Counted from the stretch's first letter, positions 35,017-47,740 are shown. The stretch: DNA of 64,000 bases from Pseudoscleropodium purum (GCA_963969395.1 OZ017796.1:18230501-18294500); one strand, 5' to 3'. The notes: generated by a model from the sequence alone, not told the origin. Made by a program: numbers and translations.

Positions 35017-37924
35017 TCACTCCTCTTCTTCAGCTTCCTCCAACCATTTGACGAATGGCTCCAGACCTTTGACAAAAGTTTGCCTGCCCATGAAAAAAAA
35101 GAAATATCATGAGAAAATCAGATCCTTACATTGGTTACAATCACATTGAATGATAATACGTCAGAAATTCACCACATTCATAATCCACAGAGAGCTTCAA
35201 AGACCCCTCACCTGCCCTTAGGGTTAGACCCTTTCTTGAACCAGTTCAAAACTGTGTCCTCGGCCAAAACATCCTGGTCATACAATGCTCGAATGATCTC
35301 AGGGAACAGCTTCATCAACTTTGCATCCTCATAACAGTGAATTTGGATCTTGTACATTAAGTCCATCTCCAGTTTAGCAGTCGTACAAAAAGCACCCAAA
35401 AGCTTGCCCCACTGCTTGACCTGTGCACATCGTATGAAAACATGTAAGACGAGCAATCTAACTAGCAAAGCACCATCACTAGTAAATCAACAAAATACGA
35501 TCTGCACGAGCTGTGCAGGGCAGGATCGTACTGCCAAGACAAAAAAAAGTGCCCAGATAAGCCCTAGTGCACAAGATAACTAACCTGGCGAAGAGCAAGA
35601 TTAGAGTTCTGCTGCTGATTCTTGCCGGACCACTGCACAGCGTCCATGATAGAATCCCAGATTGTGCGAATAACATCCACATCTGGCAAGGTTGCTTCTC
35701 TTCGCTTCAGCTTTACCATCTCAATCACTTCGTTCACATTTACGTTCTCAGCAATCTGGTCCGTCATGGTTGTGCGCAACTCTTTCAGCTTCACCTCGAA
35801 AACCTTCTTGGTGTTGTATTCCACCAGCACACCCAGACCTTCCTTGCTGTACACACCAACCACATACATCAGCACTGCTTCTCAACAACCAGTCACTCAT
35901 TGGAAACTACTTGCATCATGTGACAAAAGAAAAAACAGAAAGTCACGAAAAAAAAACACGGCTAGCACTCGGTCAATGCAAAAAACATACTTGAAATGCT
36001 CCGCAAAGCCCTCAATGGAACGCTTCTGCATCGGAAAAAGGTCCAGGAGACGGTCGTCCATCTTCGCACGCTTCAAAAGACTCACCAAGTCGTCCAAACT
36101 GTTCTCCACCAAGTACACCTTGAATGTGTCAGTCACGAAGAACAACACGATGCCCTTCGCGATCAAACTATCGCTCATCAACGCAGAAAAAATCGTTTCC
36201 GGTGGCAGTCCAGATAGCTTCTGAGAGAATGTCAAGGCAGTGAAGATGGCCAGCTTCTTGCGATCCTCAGGACCATACAACTCCTGCAAACATGAGAGTA
36301 AACATGTAAACACACTGTGAGCACATGCCTCATTAGAACTATCAAAAGTTCTGCATGAACCGTTCTGGCTAAAATCAACCACTTCAGAAATCCGTCAGAT
36401 CACGAGGCTCCTCAAAGTAAAACATCGATTAAGGTTAATTTACTCACCAAGGACTGCAACAGCCGCTTCATCACATTCTCAAGAGTCTTGATCATGAACG
36501 GCCGACGCCTGATGATCTTCTGCAAGAAAAGCACAATCGGAAGAATGCTCTCCCGCGTGTCCTCACAGTTCAGAACCGAGTAGGGGTGACGATCCCCTTC
36601 CTCGGGCTTGGTGGTTCCCGGCTGGTTGCGCCCTCCAGTGAAAACAACCTGAGACAAGACGGGATGATTGATCAATCTCCTCACAGGATAGAAGTCACTC
36701 CTGAACATAACAACTGGAAATTATGTACCAGGTATTCTCAACATTGATGTACAATTTCAAGGTTCAAAATTTAACAACAACGTACCTCGAAGAAGGTTTC
36801 CCCATATCTTGAGAAGTCGAGGTCCGAGGCATCGACATCCTTGGCGATGAGTTCCTGGACAGATTGATCATTCAAACTCAGTAAAAAATTCTTGTCATTT
36901 TCACTGAACCAACGCAGCAAACAGATCATGAGAAAGAAAATGCGTAGGAGGGAAAAATACATACCAAGTCTCCTTTATGCTCGTTGTAGATTTGGACAAC
37001 AGCATCTGCAAATGTTGCTGTGTCCAACGGAACTGCTATGTTCCGTTTGCGGGTTTTGATCCGCGTGCCACTGCAAACGACAAGGAAGAGATAAGTTTAA
37101 CATGTCTAAGTAAGACCTAGAAACGACAGAGCAAAATTCACGTGAAGCAAAAGTCAAACATGTGCAAGACAACCACAAATCTTACACCTGGAAGCGTGAA
37201 AGCTACGATACTTACCCGAGGGTCGGTTTCTCCTTCGAGCTGCATAACGAGAACACATACACACCCGAAGAATTAGGAAGAACTGAACCAAATGGTTTAC
37301 GCATCAAAATTTACTCCAAAATCTAGATTGTCTGGTAGAATCGTACTTCATTAATCCCCAATCACCGTGACGAATATTCGTTCAAACGAAAAGACCTAAT
37401 CATCCTACAGTAACAAGAAACCCTAGATTGTATTCCCAAAATTTTATCAGAGCTATCCTTTGAGATCGAATTATGCAGATCCAGACCGAGAACCTCGAAA
37501 CACAAACGGCATACATCGCAATCTAAGTGAGCGTCCTCATAGTGTACGGATCGCATCACCTACAGTGAAAGAGTACATCAGTAGACACATCTCAAGCGTG
37601 ACACCTGACAAAAATCCCGTGAACGAATAGAACTAAGAAAGGAGACTCCTCTCAATATGAAGCTATCGAGCACCATAAACAATGCCTGGAAGAAGGACAA
37701 AACACACAACACAACACACAGGAAGAAGCCCGAAAGGGTACAAAACCAAATCACGGCCTTGGAAATGGATCCGAGGGCAGAAACTGCACAAACCGGTCAG
37801 GAATAGAAAACTACGAAGACTCACAACCCACACGATCACACACAAGAAACCGTTTTTTCCAAAGCAAGCTTCACAACCAGCACCGAGAAGAGGAAGCGCC
37901 ATCCCGAAGCCCTAGTTACCTCAT
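35017..37924 (-). CDS. eIF5-mimic protein (BZW/5MP type), tandem copy 2
   Basis: Nine coding exons with the same sizes and phases as copy 1: 37924-37920, 37239-37216, 37070-36965, 36854-36786, 36648-36448, 36283-35991, 35846-35585, 35420-35212 and 35083-35017. They encode 411 residues from MSSKEKPTLGGTRIK to WLEEAEEEE. Small changes against copy 1 include KDVDASDLDFSRYGETFFE for KDIDGSELDFSRYGDTFFE, LYGPED for LFEPED, and conservative changes in exon 7. Introns are mostly unalignable by eye, except the intron after exon 6. All sites and the frame are intact. The role should match copy 1: a regulator of translation start that mimics the eIF5 C-terminal domain. The same orientation and roughly 3-kb spacing indicate tandem duplication. 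Confidence 0.95.
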
Positions 37925-38290
37925 AAACTGAAGCGGGCGAACGCAAGGGGTGGAAAAAGAAAGGGGAGTCGGAGAGAGCACGTCCTGCAGATGGAAGACG
38001 CACCAGCGCCGGCGAGGAAGCTGAACTTACGAACTCAGAATGGCGACAAGCTGGCTAGAGCAGCAGCGACATGGAAAACTCTAAAAGTGAGTGTGCGTCA
38101 GAGAGGATTACTGGCGAGGAAGAGACGAAGCCGGGCTGGCCTTCCTTCTTCTATGGTTCGACGACGCCCACCGCGGGCAAGCGCGCGTACGACCGCGCTT
38201 GCGAGTGCGCGGGGAATAACGTTGGACGGTTTCGCAGGGGGGGTCCCATTCATTATTTCCGTTTGGTCAAACGTGTGACCTGGCTTTAGT
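37925..38290 (-). promoter_or_regulatory. GC-rich 5' leader/promoter region of eIF5-mimic gene 2
   Basis: A CpG-rich stretch (GAAGCGGGCGAACGC, GCGCGCGTACGACCGCGC) directly upstream of the start codon ends abruptly near 38290, where AT-rich DNA begins. It parallels the GC-rich region of gene 1, although the sequence is largely different. Open frames of 95, 89 and 72 codons on both strands look like by-products of the composition. Confidence 0.5.
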
Positions 38291-38818
38291 TTCATTATGG
38301 CCTCGCGGCATGTGACTGAGGAAGTACTGAACCCCTTCCCCATGTTCCCACTTGTCCTGCTTTTCAAATTAGGGTCAGATAGGGTACAATCGAGCTCTTA
38401 ATCAAAAGAGTACCCTATATAATAATAAATAGTAAATATCTGTTCTTTCTTGACTAGAATTTGCAAGTCTAAGATTAGAGCTAATTGAATTTTGATCTTT
38501 AATAAATAAAATTTAAAATAAAATTTTATACATCTTTTTTTAAGTCTGTATTTAAGTTGAGCCAAATTTTTACTTTTGTGTGACTAAAATTTATATTTTG
38601 AATTTTGTATCAATATGGTGATGATTGCTTGCCAAATCTTCTCAATCAATTTGTCATCAACTAATTATTATTGTAGAGATATTGGAAAAATAATTTTGTT
38701 TAATTATAGTATAATAATTATAATAAATTCTTTAGAAAGAAAAAGAGTCACAAACTTATTAAACAAAAGATACAAAAGGATAAAAAATATTAATACTAGA
38801 GCCTAGTAGATGAAGTTG
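38291..38818. other. Intergenic, no gene seen
   Basis: Strongly AT-rich, no supported feature. Confidence 0.5.
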
Positions 38819-39045
38819 GTCAAAGTTTCTAAAGGCAGTGCTGGATGGAGCTTTAGTAGATTAGGTCTAGTAAATATTAATTTTTTGAAGTTCTAAAGGA
38901 CATTAACACATGCATTTTTAGCGAGTAACATTAGTATCATAAGAGGATTTAGTAGACTATGGCAGTATGTACTTCAAAGTTCCAAATATCAGTACTATGA
39001 GGAGATCTAGCATACTATGGTAGCTATCATCACAAAGTTCCTTTG
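38819..39045 (+). repeat. Degenerate tandem repeat, left block
   Basis: Words of the form AAAGTTCCAAATATCAGTA followed by TGAGGAGATCTAG and ACTATGG recur at 38821, 38886, 38974 and 39034 with irregular spacing. The same unit returns in the right block at 40465. Confidence 0.55.
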
Positions 39046-39430
39046 TCATGAATTGTCAATAGTAATTGTACGATTATTGTTGGGCATTGTTTTCATGTTA
39101 CATTTGTTCATTCAAAAATATTATTACCACATGATACTAACATTCACTAGTACTATGCAATTTGTGCACATTATTGATATTTGAGTATGAAGTGCTAAAA
39201 TAACACAATAACTATGCTTAACAAAATATGCATGACTTCCATGGTTTAGCCATAGGCGACTAACTTCATGCAACATTAGTACTAATTTAAAACATATGAA
39301 GTTAGTGCAATAATCACACTACATCATGTCTATGCATAGTTCTTGCATTAACATTGCATTTTTAAAATTTTTTTACAACTTTCATAGTAAGTCGATTGAA
39401 AAGCTAACTTTGTAAAATCAGCACACTTTA
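39046..39430. other. AT-rich spacer between repeat blocks
   Basis: No gene or RNA seen. Together with the hairpin and the DNA up to 40464, it separates two blocks of the same tandem repeat and may be an insertion. Confidence 0.4.
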
Positions 39431-39757
39431 GACTTCATTGAGGCATAGTAAATCAACTTTTTCTTAAAAAATTTGGACTAAGAAAAGTTGTCCAATGAAA
39501 CTAAATTTCAAGTCCAAAAATCTGTTTGTGATTTTGAGATTTTTATAAAAAGTTATGGTCAGAATTCAGAAACAGGTTGGAATGGACAATTTTTTTTACA
39601 TTTATAAACCTGTCTCTGAATTTTGTCAATAAAGTTTTGTAAAAATCTCTAAATCACAAACGGATTTTTGTAAGTGAAATTTAGTTTCATTGTACAATTT
39701 TTCTTAGTTCAAAATTTTTAAGAAAGAGTTGATCAACTATGCTTAAATGAGGCCTGA
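39431..39757. repeat. Foldback element, about 150-bp inverted arms
   Basis: The left arm 39431-39578 and the right arm 39606-39757 pair over nearly their full length, with a loop of about 27 bases. Shared words include AATGAAACTAAATTTCA, GTTTGTGATTT, GAGATTTTTA and ACAGGTT. Mismatches are spread along the arms. No transposase-type terminus or target duplication was found, so the origin is open: a foldback MITE or an inverted duplication. Confidence 0.75.
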
Positions 39758-40464
39758 ACATCTACTTTGAATACAATTTCTACACCAACTACAATAAGTT
39801 GACAATGAGCTTGAAGCTCTCATCTTCAAGTTATCCCATATCCTTTGCCATGACAAATAATGGATTTCTGTATATAAAGGACCTCTCCACACATCAACTT
39901 TATTAAAGTTTAGTGAACATTTCTTCTTTGTGTCATCAAGTTTCGTGTTGACCTATTGATGGATTCAATTTCTTCTCTATGTTATCATGTTTTTTGTTGG
40001 CTTATTGATGGAGTTTGTTCAAGCTAAAATTTAATGGCCTATAATAAGGATGGATTTAGTTAAATCAAGTTTTCACAAATAGAATGTAAGAAATTTGATT
40101 AAGAAAAAAATTACTCATAATTAAAATGATAATCATTTTCGGAACATTGATATAATTTAATAAAAATATTACAGTGCAAATAGCAATGACATTATTGTCA
40201 TGTATTTTCTGAGTATTTCAACATACATAAAATGCACAACAAAGATAATAAATTTTTGTGTATAATTTGTGTCTTTTATGCACTTGTGATTAACATTTAA
40301 AAGTCACATGGTTAATACATATTATAAAGTAGTGCCAATTCTTTACAGTAATCATGTGCATTGTAACAATGCGATAACTTGCAAGTTAATGTACGCACCT
40401 ATAAAAAAATAGTAACTACATGATAATTTCTAACAATTCGTCAGTCCTGAATTTTGTAATGGTG
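39758..40464. other. Intergenic, no gene seen
   Basis: AT-rich sequence without supported features. Confidence 0.45.
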
Positions 40465-40950
40465 TACTTCAAAGTTCCAAATGTCATTATTATGAGGAGA
40501 TTTAGTGTACTAGGACGGATTGTAGCACTTTAAAAGGTGACTTTCATTAAAGTTCTAAGCATCAGTATCACAAAGAGATTTAGTATGCAAGGACAAACCA
40601 TAGTGCTTCAAAGATGACTTTAATCAAAGTTCTAAACATCAATATCATGAGAATATCTAACAAACTTAAAGTGACAGTAGTATTTTAAGGACACTGTTGG
40701 TAAATGAGTTCCAAACATCAATATTACAAGGATATCTAATAAACTTAAACGAACTGTAGCATTTTAAGGACACCATTGGTAAGTGAATTTCAAACATCAA
40801 TATCGTTAGGAAATCTAACCAACTTGAACTTTGAGCTTTAGAAGACAAGGTTGATAAAGTTCCAAAAGACAATATTACGAAGAGATCTTGTGGAATTCAA
40901 TTGGTAGAGCTTTAGAGGATAATGTTGATCAAAGTTCCAAAAGGTCTCAT
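40465..40950 (+). repeat. Degenerate tandem repeat, right block (unit about 72-80 bp)
   Basis: Seven units begin with AAAGTTCCAAACATCAATAT-like text at about 40471, 40549, 40626, 40706, 40785, 40857 and 40931. Each continues with a GAG-ATCTA-like word, an AACT or GGAC word and a TTTTAAGGACA-like word. Spacing is 72-80 bp. The units are diverged, so the array is old. Confidence 0.7.
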
Positions 40951-41448
40951 CTTATAAACCTCTAATAGAGTAGGTTGGGGTGAACTCAAATAAACAAATA
41001 AGTACCACATTATTAGATATTGTGCATCCAACCTAAATTCAACATTGGTTGGATATACTAGTTCAATTTTTTTTAATTCTAAACTATAATTGAAATTAGA
41101 TGCAATTCTAAATGCAAGGTCATATAAATGTCTATTGTTGTATATACCAATTTGAGTTTGTTGAAGCATACTAAGACATATTAAGTAGAGCCATAAAAGT
41201 AGATAAAATAAAAATTTAAAGGACAAGATCAAGTGCCAACTTATTGCTTACATCCTATTTGACTCAAGTTCAAGGTTAGTCAAACACACTTATATAAACT
41301 TTAACCTTTGGTGAAATTTTTAAGTAGATTGTGCAAGGATATTTTGAATAGGATATCTAAGATTCTAAATGTCTAAATATAGTTTGATGAAAAAATAGAT
41401 TATTCATGTGTTCTTTAAATAAATTGAATAGTGGAATTTTTTGTGATC

Positions 41449-42668
41449 TTAATTCCTAAATGAATTTGACTATGTTTTCATCCAAATCATTTCAAAATTG
41501 CCATTTTTAGTATAAGTACCAAATTTTTAAAAAGACCCATTATTGAATACATGTAATTGTAGGATCTTGTATTATGCTAGTTTGAAAAGATAAGCAAAAC
41601 ATTTCAGAAATTTCCACCTTATACATTGCAAAATATTAGCATTTGAAGTAACAAAATCTTTTTTTTGGGTTGTGCAAAAATTTGAGTAGTTGCACTTCAC
41701 AACATCACATTTGTATTGAAAATATCCAAAATAGTTGTTATTCTTTAAATTCATTCTTCAAGTCAAGTTGGCTATATGCTTGAAAATTTTTAGAACATTT
41801 GGAAATGTATAACATATAAGAAAAAAAAATAGTAAATAGAAAGAAAGAGAAAATAATTCCAAATACAAAATTGTTAACAATTTATTTATGGAATTGAAAA
41901 ATGCCAATCCCAATGGTTGTAATGTTGTAATAGCAATCTACACTTAGTGTTTTTATTTTTTTCCAAAAATATTGAAAATTGAGTTAAATAAAGGACTTCG
42001 AAGTTTGTCTTAAAGTAGAGATTTAATAACTTACAAACTCTCGCAAACTAAAACTATTCATAACTTTTGACTCATTGATCAAAATAGAATGATTCAAAGC
42101 TTTCCAAGTATATATAAATTTAGAGAATTAATTTCAAATTTTAATTTCTTAAGAAAGTGATTTTTAAAGAAGGTTTTTTTGGTGCCTAGATTGCTCAACA
42201 AGTAATGAAAACACATATCATACAATAAAAATTTAACCATGTAGTCAAAAGTTATGAAAATAATTGGGCCTTACATTAGAAGAAATTCACTTAGTTTAGA
42301 GGGCTATGAGTTTCCTAGGGTTCTCAGTGTGTCAAAACTCACGATAGCTACTCCTTGATATGGCAGAACAATTAATACATCATTTTTTAAATATATATTT
42401 TTCAACTTTTAAAAAAAAATTTAAAATTAAATTAAAAAAAAAAATTTTAAAATTTTTTGTTGGTAGCCTGACGTTCTTTAATTGCGGGGAAGAGGCCCTT
42501 GAAATGGCCCTTCTACACATACATACCCTAAAACTCTTCTAATGAATTATTCCTTGAATACATGTTGTGTTAAAATTTCAAAGAATAAAAAATAAAAACT
42601 TCATTTGTAGTCAGCTGCCCAAAATTTCTATATTGCCAAAAAACACAATTTGGACATTTATAGGTTAA
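41449..42668 (-). repeat. TTAA-bounded repeat family, copy E, with an internal insertion
   Basis: On the plus strand the copy starts TTAATTCCTAAATGAATTTG and ends ACATTTATAGGTTAA, matching the two ends of copy D in the same orientation. The inner block around 41500-41800 aligns with copy D. The total of 1220 bp exceeds 923 bp because an unrelated segment near 42290-42570 (with AGGGTTCTCAGTGTG and GGGGAAGAGGCCC words) splits it. Confidence 0.65.
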
Positions 42669-45600
42669 TATGGTAAATTTAAATAGTTTCTTGCACAAAT
42701 GGCTACAATTTCCTTTTGAAATATTAAGACCATTCTTTAAACCAATTTTTGAAATGTGTAGCTTAAATTATCACAATAAAAAGTGCAAATGAGCCATTTA
42801 TTTGTATGAACAAATGCCAACTATAAGATTAGATTTTAGTTTGTGAATGTCTGTAAGTTTTTGAATTCCAAAACTTTTTGTTTAATAATTGCTTGATTAG
42901 TATCTATCCAAACTTCGAATGTAAATATGGTCCATGTTTAATCCAATACTTTAGAACATATTAAAACTTTGACTTCTAAATTTTATATTTCTATGTAAGT
43001 ACATTCCAAAAAGAACTATCTAAAAAATTTTAGAAGGAAAAATACATTTCAAATAGACTAGTAATATATAATTATTTTTTTAAAGAACTAAGAACCTTCC
43101 ATTTTTTAAAGATGTTTAGTTATTCATGTTCAAATACATGAAACACTTATATTTCTTTTCACATGAAATTTGGGTACAACTATGATGTAAGCAAAATTGA
43201 TAATAACTGAAGGTTAGAATTCTAAAACCATTTAAAAATTAATTTTAATACAAAGGTTAATTTTCTATATTCATTCATAATTTTTGAGTACATCAAAAAT
43301 CACATCATCTGAACATGTACTGAACAAGGACTAAAAGTACACATTTACCTTTACATAAATGTTTATAATAAAATTCATAACATTTAAAAAAAAATTTAAT
43401 ATTTGAAATGAACTCCTAAAAAAATTGTGTGTTTTCTAAGAAAAATTGTCAAAACTACCATTTGTTGATACATTGATCAAAATTGGAATTAAAAATCTAT
43501 TCTTAAATTTCAACCATTCATAAGTGTAGAAGATTGTTATTGCAATGTTTATAAAAATTTCAACCTACTTGACAAAACCAATGCAAGATTACAACTTTTG
43601 AAGTGAATATAATTTTTTTATGTTTTCAACTCTATCTAACTAGCTTAACATTTCAAACCTTCTTAGAGAGAGATTTTGGCTTTACTTAAAATTGAACCTC
43701 TATAATTTTGAGTACAACATCTTGTAAATGTGTTAAATTTCAAGAACAAACAAGAGTTAAACCTTATCCTAAGCCACTCTACAATACAAAGAAGGCAAGC
43801 ATATTGGTACTACAATAACCATTTTGAGATTGTTCATCATGTGTTGAAGATTTTTTGGGAATCCAAATGGTTAAAATATGAAACCATTTGTTTAGAGTTT
43901 TTACAAATTTTTATAAAAACTTTGATTGCATAGAATGCACAATTATAGCCTTTGAAGTTCGAATTTTTTTAACCTTGTTCCAATAGGATTAGTGGAGTTT
44001 GACTTATTTTAAATTAATTTTGGAGTGAGATTTTTGCTATAGACATAGATTTTTTCACATGGGGCTCAATAGCAATGGCCTTAGAAAGTGGAGAGAGTAT
44101 AAACATAGTGTGTCTTATATATTGAACATTTCAAATTAAAAAACTCTATAAGCAAAGTAGGGCTTTAAACTTGTAGTTTAATTTTGTGGGGATTAAATGC
44201 AATAAATCAAATAATATGAATCAAATATTCGTGTTTGTATTCATTGAACTACACCATAAATAAGTCAAATGAAGTAATCTACTAATAAAACTTGCATCAT
44301 ATTGTATAAAAATTCTATTAAAATTTAAAGCAAATTTTTATTTCAAATCATGAAATAAATTAACCTCAACCTCTACCTTCATTTCAAACCAAATTTTAAA
44401 TTAGTTGAAGAAGAACTCCATCTCTTACTTTAAATTTTGTCACAATGTTGGTCAAATACCTTGAAAGAGTTTTATACATTACTTTTTTTGCTAATATTTT
44501 TTTCTCACTATAATATTTTTTTTGAAAAAATCATTTTTCCTAAAATTTTGGAATCCATTATTGTAATTGTTTTCCATTGTAGTTACCTTACAAATATAAT
44601 ATTTGATTAGTATATAGCAATATAAAATTGTTGTGTTTTTGGAAAATAATACATGTTATGTCAAATAATTACCTAAAAGTTAAAATTTGTATTTTTCAAC
44701 TACGTTGTATTTTCTATTTATTATCATTATTTTGTAAATGGATGGTGATATACCAATAGTTGCTTCAAAGACTAAAGCGGAGATGCTTCTATACCATTGT
44801 CACTATGTACATATTTTTTTTCTCACTTTCTTCGAGATCAATTCCTCTTTTAGCATTGTTTGTTGTACATAATATTGATTTTCATCAATAATATTAGAAT
44901 ATATGAATTGTGGTGTATCTATATGAAACATATTCAAATATGAGTAAAATAATAAATTTATTCTCAAAGAACTACAAATAGATGGTAAAGCAATTTTCCT
45001 ATTCAAATGTATAGAAATGACAATATAATATTGCACCAAAATTTTATTAGTTTTATTTCCACCAAAATTCAAATTTCTCTATTTACATTTCCTCTGTGCA
45101 TACGCAATAGTGCTTATTTTCACAAGTGATGTTAAAAAATAGAGATTCTAATATATTTATATAAAACATACTCAAATGTAAAGACAATTGTAATCTTACA
45201 TTTACATTATTAGATTATATACTCGTCTATCTCTATGATAAATACTCTCATTAGGTTGCCTTCCTTATTTAGTTGCCTAATTTAACAATAGGTACATGAT
45301 GAAAATAGAAATTTCAAAATCTACAATATGGATATATAATAGAAATTGAAAAGTATCTTATTCATCCTTTTATTGATTACACAAATTAATGTAGAATGTA
45401 AAGAAAATAGCATATGGTAACCTAATGAAAATACTTGGTGTAGCGACACTACTTTTAAAGTACAAATAGGTTCACTTTGCTACCTCACATGCAATTATTA
45501 TTTGGTATGCTACTATGTATTGAAAAGATGCAAACATGATGTATATATTTCAATTGGCTTCCCCCTCCTTGGAAAATTAATAGTTGTTGATCTAAATTTA

Positions 45601-47149
45601 TGAATAAACCAAAGTCGTTGATGACTGTGGAACAAATGATCTTGGCCATTCAAACTTGGATACATAATATGGATACAAATTTAAATTACAAACTATAGGA
45701 TAAGGATATGGATATGTTCACAAAATACAAATACAAAATATGAATACAATTTAAAATTATGAAACTTAGATACAAATATAGATATGCTCATTGAATATGG
45801 ATATGAATTATTGATATGGAGCACATACATATTCACAAGGAAAAAAATATAGATATATCCCATATGGTTTGTAAGTTCTAGAGGTTCTCTAAGAATACAA
45901 ATGTGGGTGGTTGGGGTGAGGATCACAAGTTGAATTCATCAATTCATTTCATGTAAGGGATTTGCTTAAAAGTTTTACAACCTACAAGAAAATTATGAAA
46001 GCTAAACAACCAATGGGATAATGCTATGTATATCCTTTTTTAAAACCATGTGTCGTTTATCTCAAATTGACTCTTTTGTCACTATGTACCAACTAAAAGT
46101 TGACAAATCATGTGTGTATTAAACATCAACTACAAAACTTTGGCTTGTCAAATATTTTGTATACAATAATGAAAAGAATCATTATTTCATTTGTTGTGTT
46201 GGATTTTTTTTCCAATTGTTGAATCAAACATTTAAAAATTAGTCTATTTTAATATTTAAAATCCATTAAGAAGTGAAGTAGTCATTTTTTATACTTGCAA
46301 CCTTATCAAAAAGGTACAATAAAAGTGAGTGCCATGAACTCCTATGCACTCCAAAAATCATATTTTAGAATAGACTATTTCTAGGCAATATTTTGTCCAA
46401 ATAACTTTTCATTCATTCAAAGAATACTCGATTAATAAAAGGATAGATTTTCTTTTGTAAATAATTGCTATATTAGAAGAGGTCATATCTTTATAACACT
46501 TACTTTTCTTTTTCACAAAGGTCATACTCAAAGTTTCTCATATGTAGCTTCTTTCAATGCAAAGTCTCCTCTCCTTCAATCCAAATTCAAATCCAAAAAA
46601 TTTGATGAAATGAAGGTAAATAATGTACTTCGTCAGACATTTGACTTAAGATGTTGTTAAACTTTCCAAAAGGATTCAAGTGCTAAAGGGTTAATTGTAC
46701 ATGGATGGTAATGCAGTTGCCTCCTAATGGTAGAGATGAGCGACGGTACATACTATAAGAGATGTGGTAGTTTTAAAGTACAGAGATTAGTATGAAAATG
46801 CTTAAATTTGTTAGAGGGTGTTGGAAGGTCACGTCTCACATTGGAAATCGGTAAAGTGAAGTCCATTGAACTTATTGGTCATGACATGTGCGAAGAGCAG
46901 GTGCTTATTGGGCCAAAATCCAGACTAGTCATATGTAAGAGTAAATGTATAATATTTAAATGGTATTTTATAGCGGATTAGAGTGGATATAGTTGTTTAC
47001 GTCAAAGAGCGGTTGTATAGAAGCACATGGTGATGTTGCTTCTTAGAGGTGTTGTTTTGGACAAAATCAAATTTAAATTTGTTGATTTTTTTTTGACAAA
47101 TTAAATTAAATTAAAATTTAAAATTTAAATATTTAAATTAAATTTTTTT
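42669..47149. other. Long AT-rich intergenic stretch
   Basis: No convincing exon or RNA gene. Around 45690-45850 there is low-complexity sequence built on ATACAAATA and GATATGGATA words. Near 46800-46950 the words GGTGTTGGAAGGTCACGTC, CACATTGGAAATCGG and GGGCCAAAATCC recall the conserved ends of plant LTR/TRIM retroelements, but I found no matching second copy or internal domain, so no element is claimed. Confidence 0.4.
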
Positions 47150-47305
47150 TGGCGGTGCCTCTTTAAAATAAATTTTTTTCTGCTTAGGTAGGGCCACTTA
47201 GACCACCCGCCACGAGGGTGGGTGCCTCCAAGGGGATTTAAACCTTGGACCTCATGTTTGGAGGTCCAAGGTTCCAACCACTATATCACCTAAATATTTA
47301 AGTGA
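47150..47305 (-). mobile_element. Possible tRNA-derived SINE
   Basis: Read on the minus strand, TTAGGTGATATAGTGG resembles a pol III A box. About 38 bases downstream GGTTTAAATCCCC resembles the B box (consensus GGTTCRANNCC). Downstream come a GC-rich body and then an A-rich tract (CAGAAAAAAATTTA). This order of tRNA-like head, body and A tail is that of plant SINEs. No target duplication was found, and the head has lost a usable anticodon arm, so I do not call a tRNA gene. Confidence 0.45.
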
Positions 47306-47456
47306 CCACACAAAAACTAGAATTTTATATATATTTAGTTTTTTCATTGATTTTTCATGTGGATAGAGACTATGGCAACGACTTCGCATCAATTCTACAC
47401 AAATCTGAGTTTCCAAATTTTATCTATAACCCCATTCACACTCAACTATTGCGAGT

Positions 47457-47600
47457 TTTTTTTTTTTTTTTTTTTTCTTTTTTTGCTAGAAGCGGCCACC
47501 TAAGGCAGACCCTAGCAAACTGAGAGAGCCCCTTGCCTAGGCAGACCTCTAGTTGGTAGGGAGTCCTTGCCTAACCAAGAGCCCCGCCTTGGGCGAATTT
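47457..47600 (-). mobile_element. A-tailed GC-rich retroelement fragment
   Basis: On the minus strand a GC-rich body (with GGCAAGGACTCCC and GGTGGCCGCTTCTAGC words) is followed by an A-rich tail of more than 25 bases at 47485-47457. The end of the body resembles that of the SINE-like unit at 47150-47305. No pol III boxes are clear here, so it may be a truncated relative. Confidence 0.35.
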
Positions 47601-47640
47601 AATTAATTTATTTTAAATTTTAAAAATTTAATTAAATTAT

Positions 47641-47740
47641 TATACACACACACATCTATATATATATATCTCTATATATCTATATATATATCTATATCTA
47701 TCTCTCTCTCTCTCTATCTCTCTCTCTCTATATATATATG
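47641..47740. repeat. AC/AT/CT microsatellite
   Basis: Compound simple repeat of (AC)n, (TA)n and (TC)n units, with no associated gene. Confidence 0.85.

Noticed and set aside
35622..36224. 200-codon plus-strand frame
   Set aside because: It is antisense to exons 6 and 7 of eIF5-mimic gene 2 and recurs antisense to gene 1; a shadow of the real coding strand.
37991..38278. 95-codon plus-strand frame upstream of eIF5-mimic gene 2
   Set aside because: It lies in the GC-rich promoter/leader of the minus-strand gene, has low-complexity R/A-rich text and no counterpart upstream of gene 1.
46795..46990. LTR or TRIM retroelement end
   Set aside because: Suggestive words only (GGTGTTGGAAGG, CACATTGG); no second LTR, primer-binding site or tract was found.
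47215..47295. tRNA gene on the minus strand
   Set aside because: A- and B-box-like words exist, but the arms do not form a full cloverleaf; a SINE head fits better.
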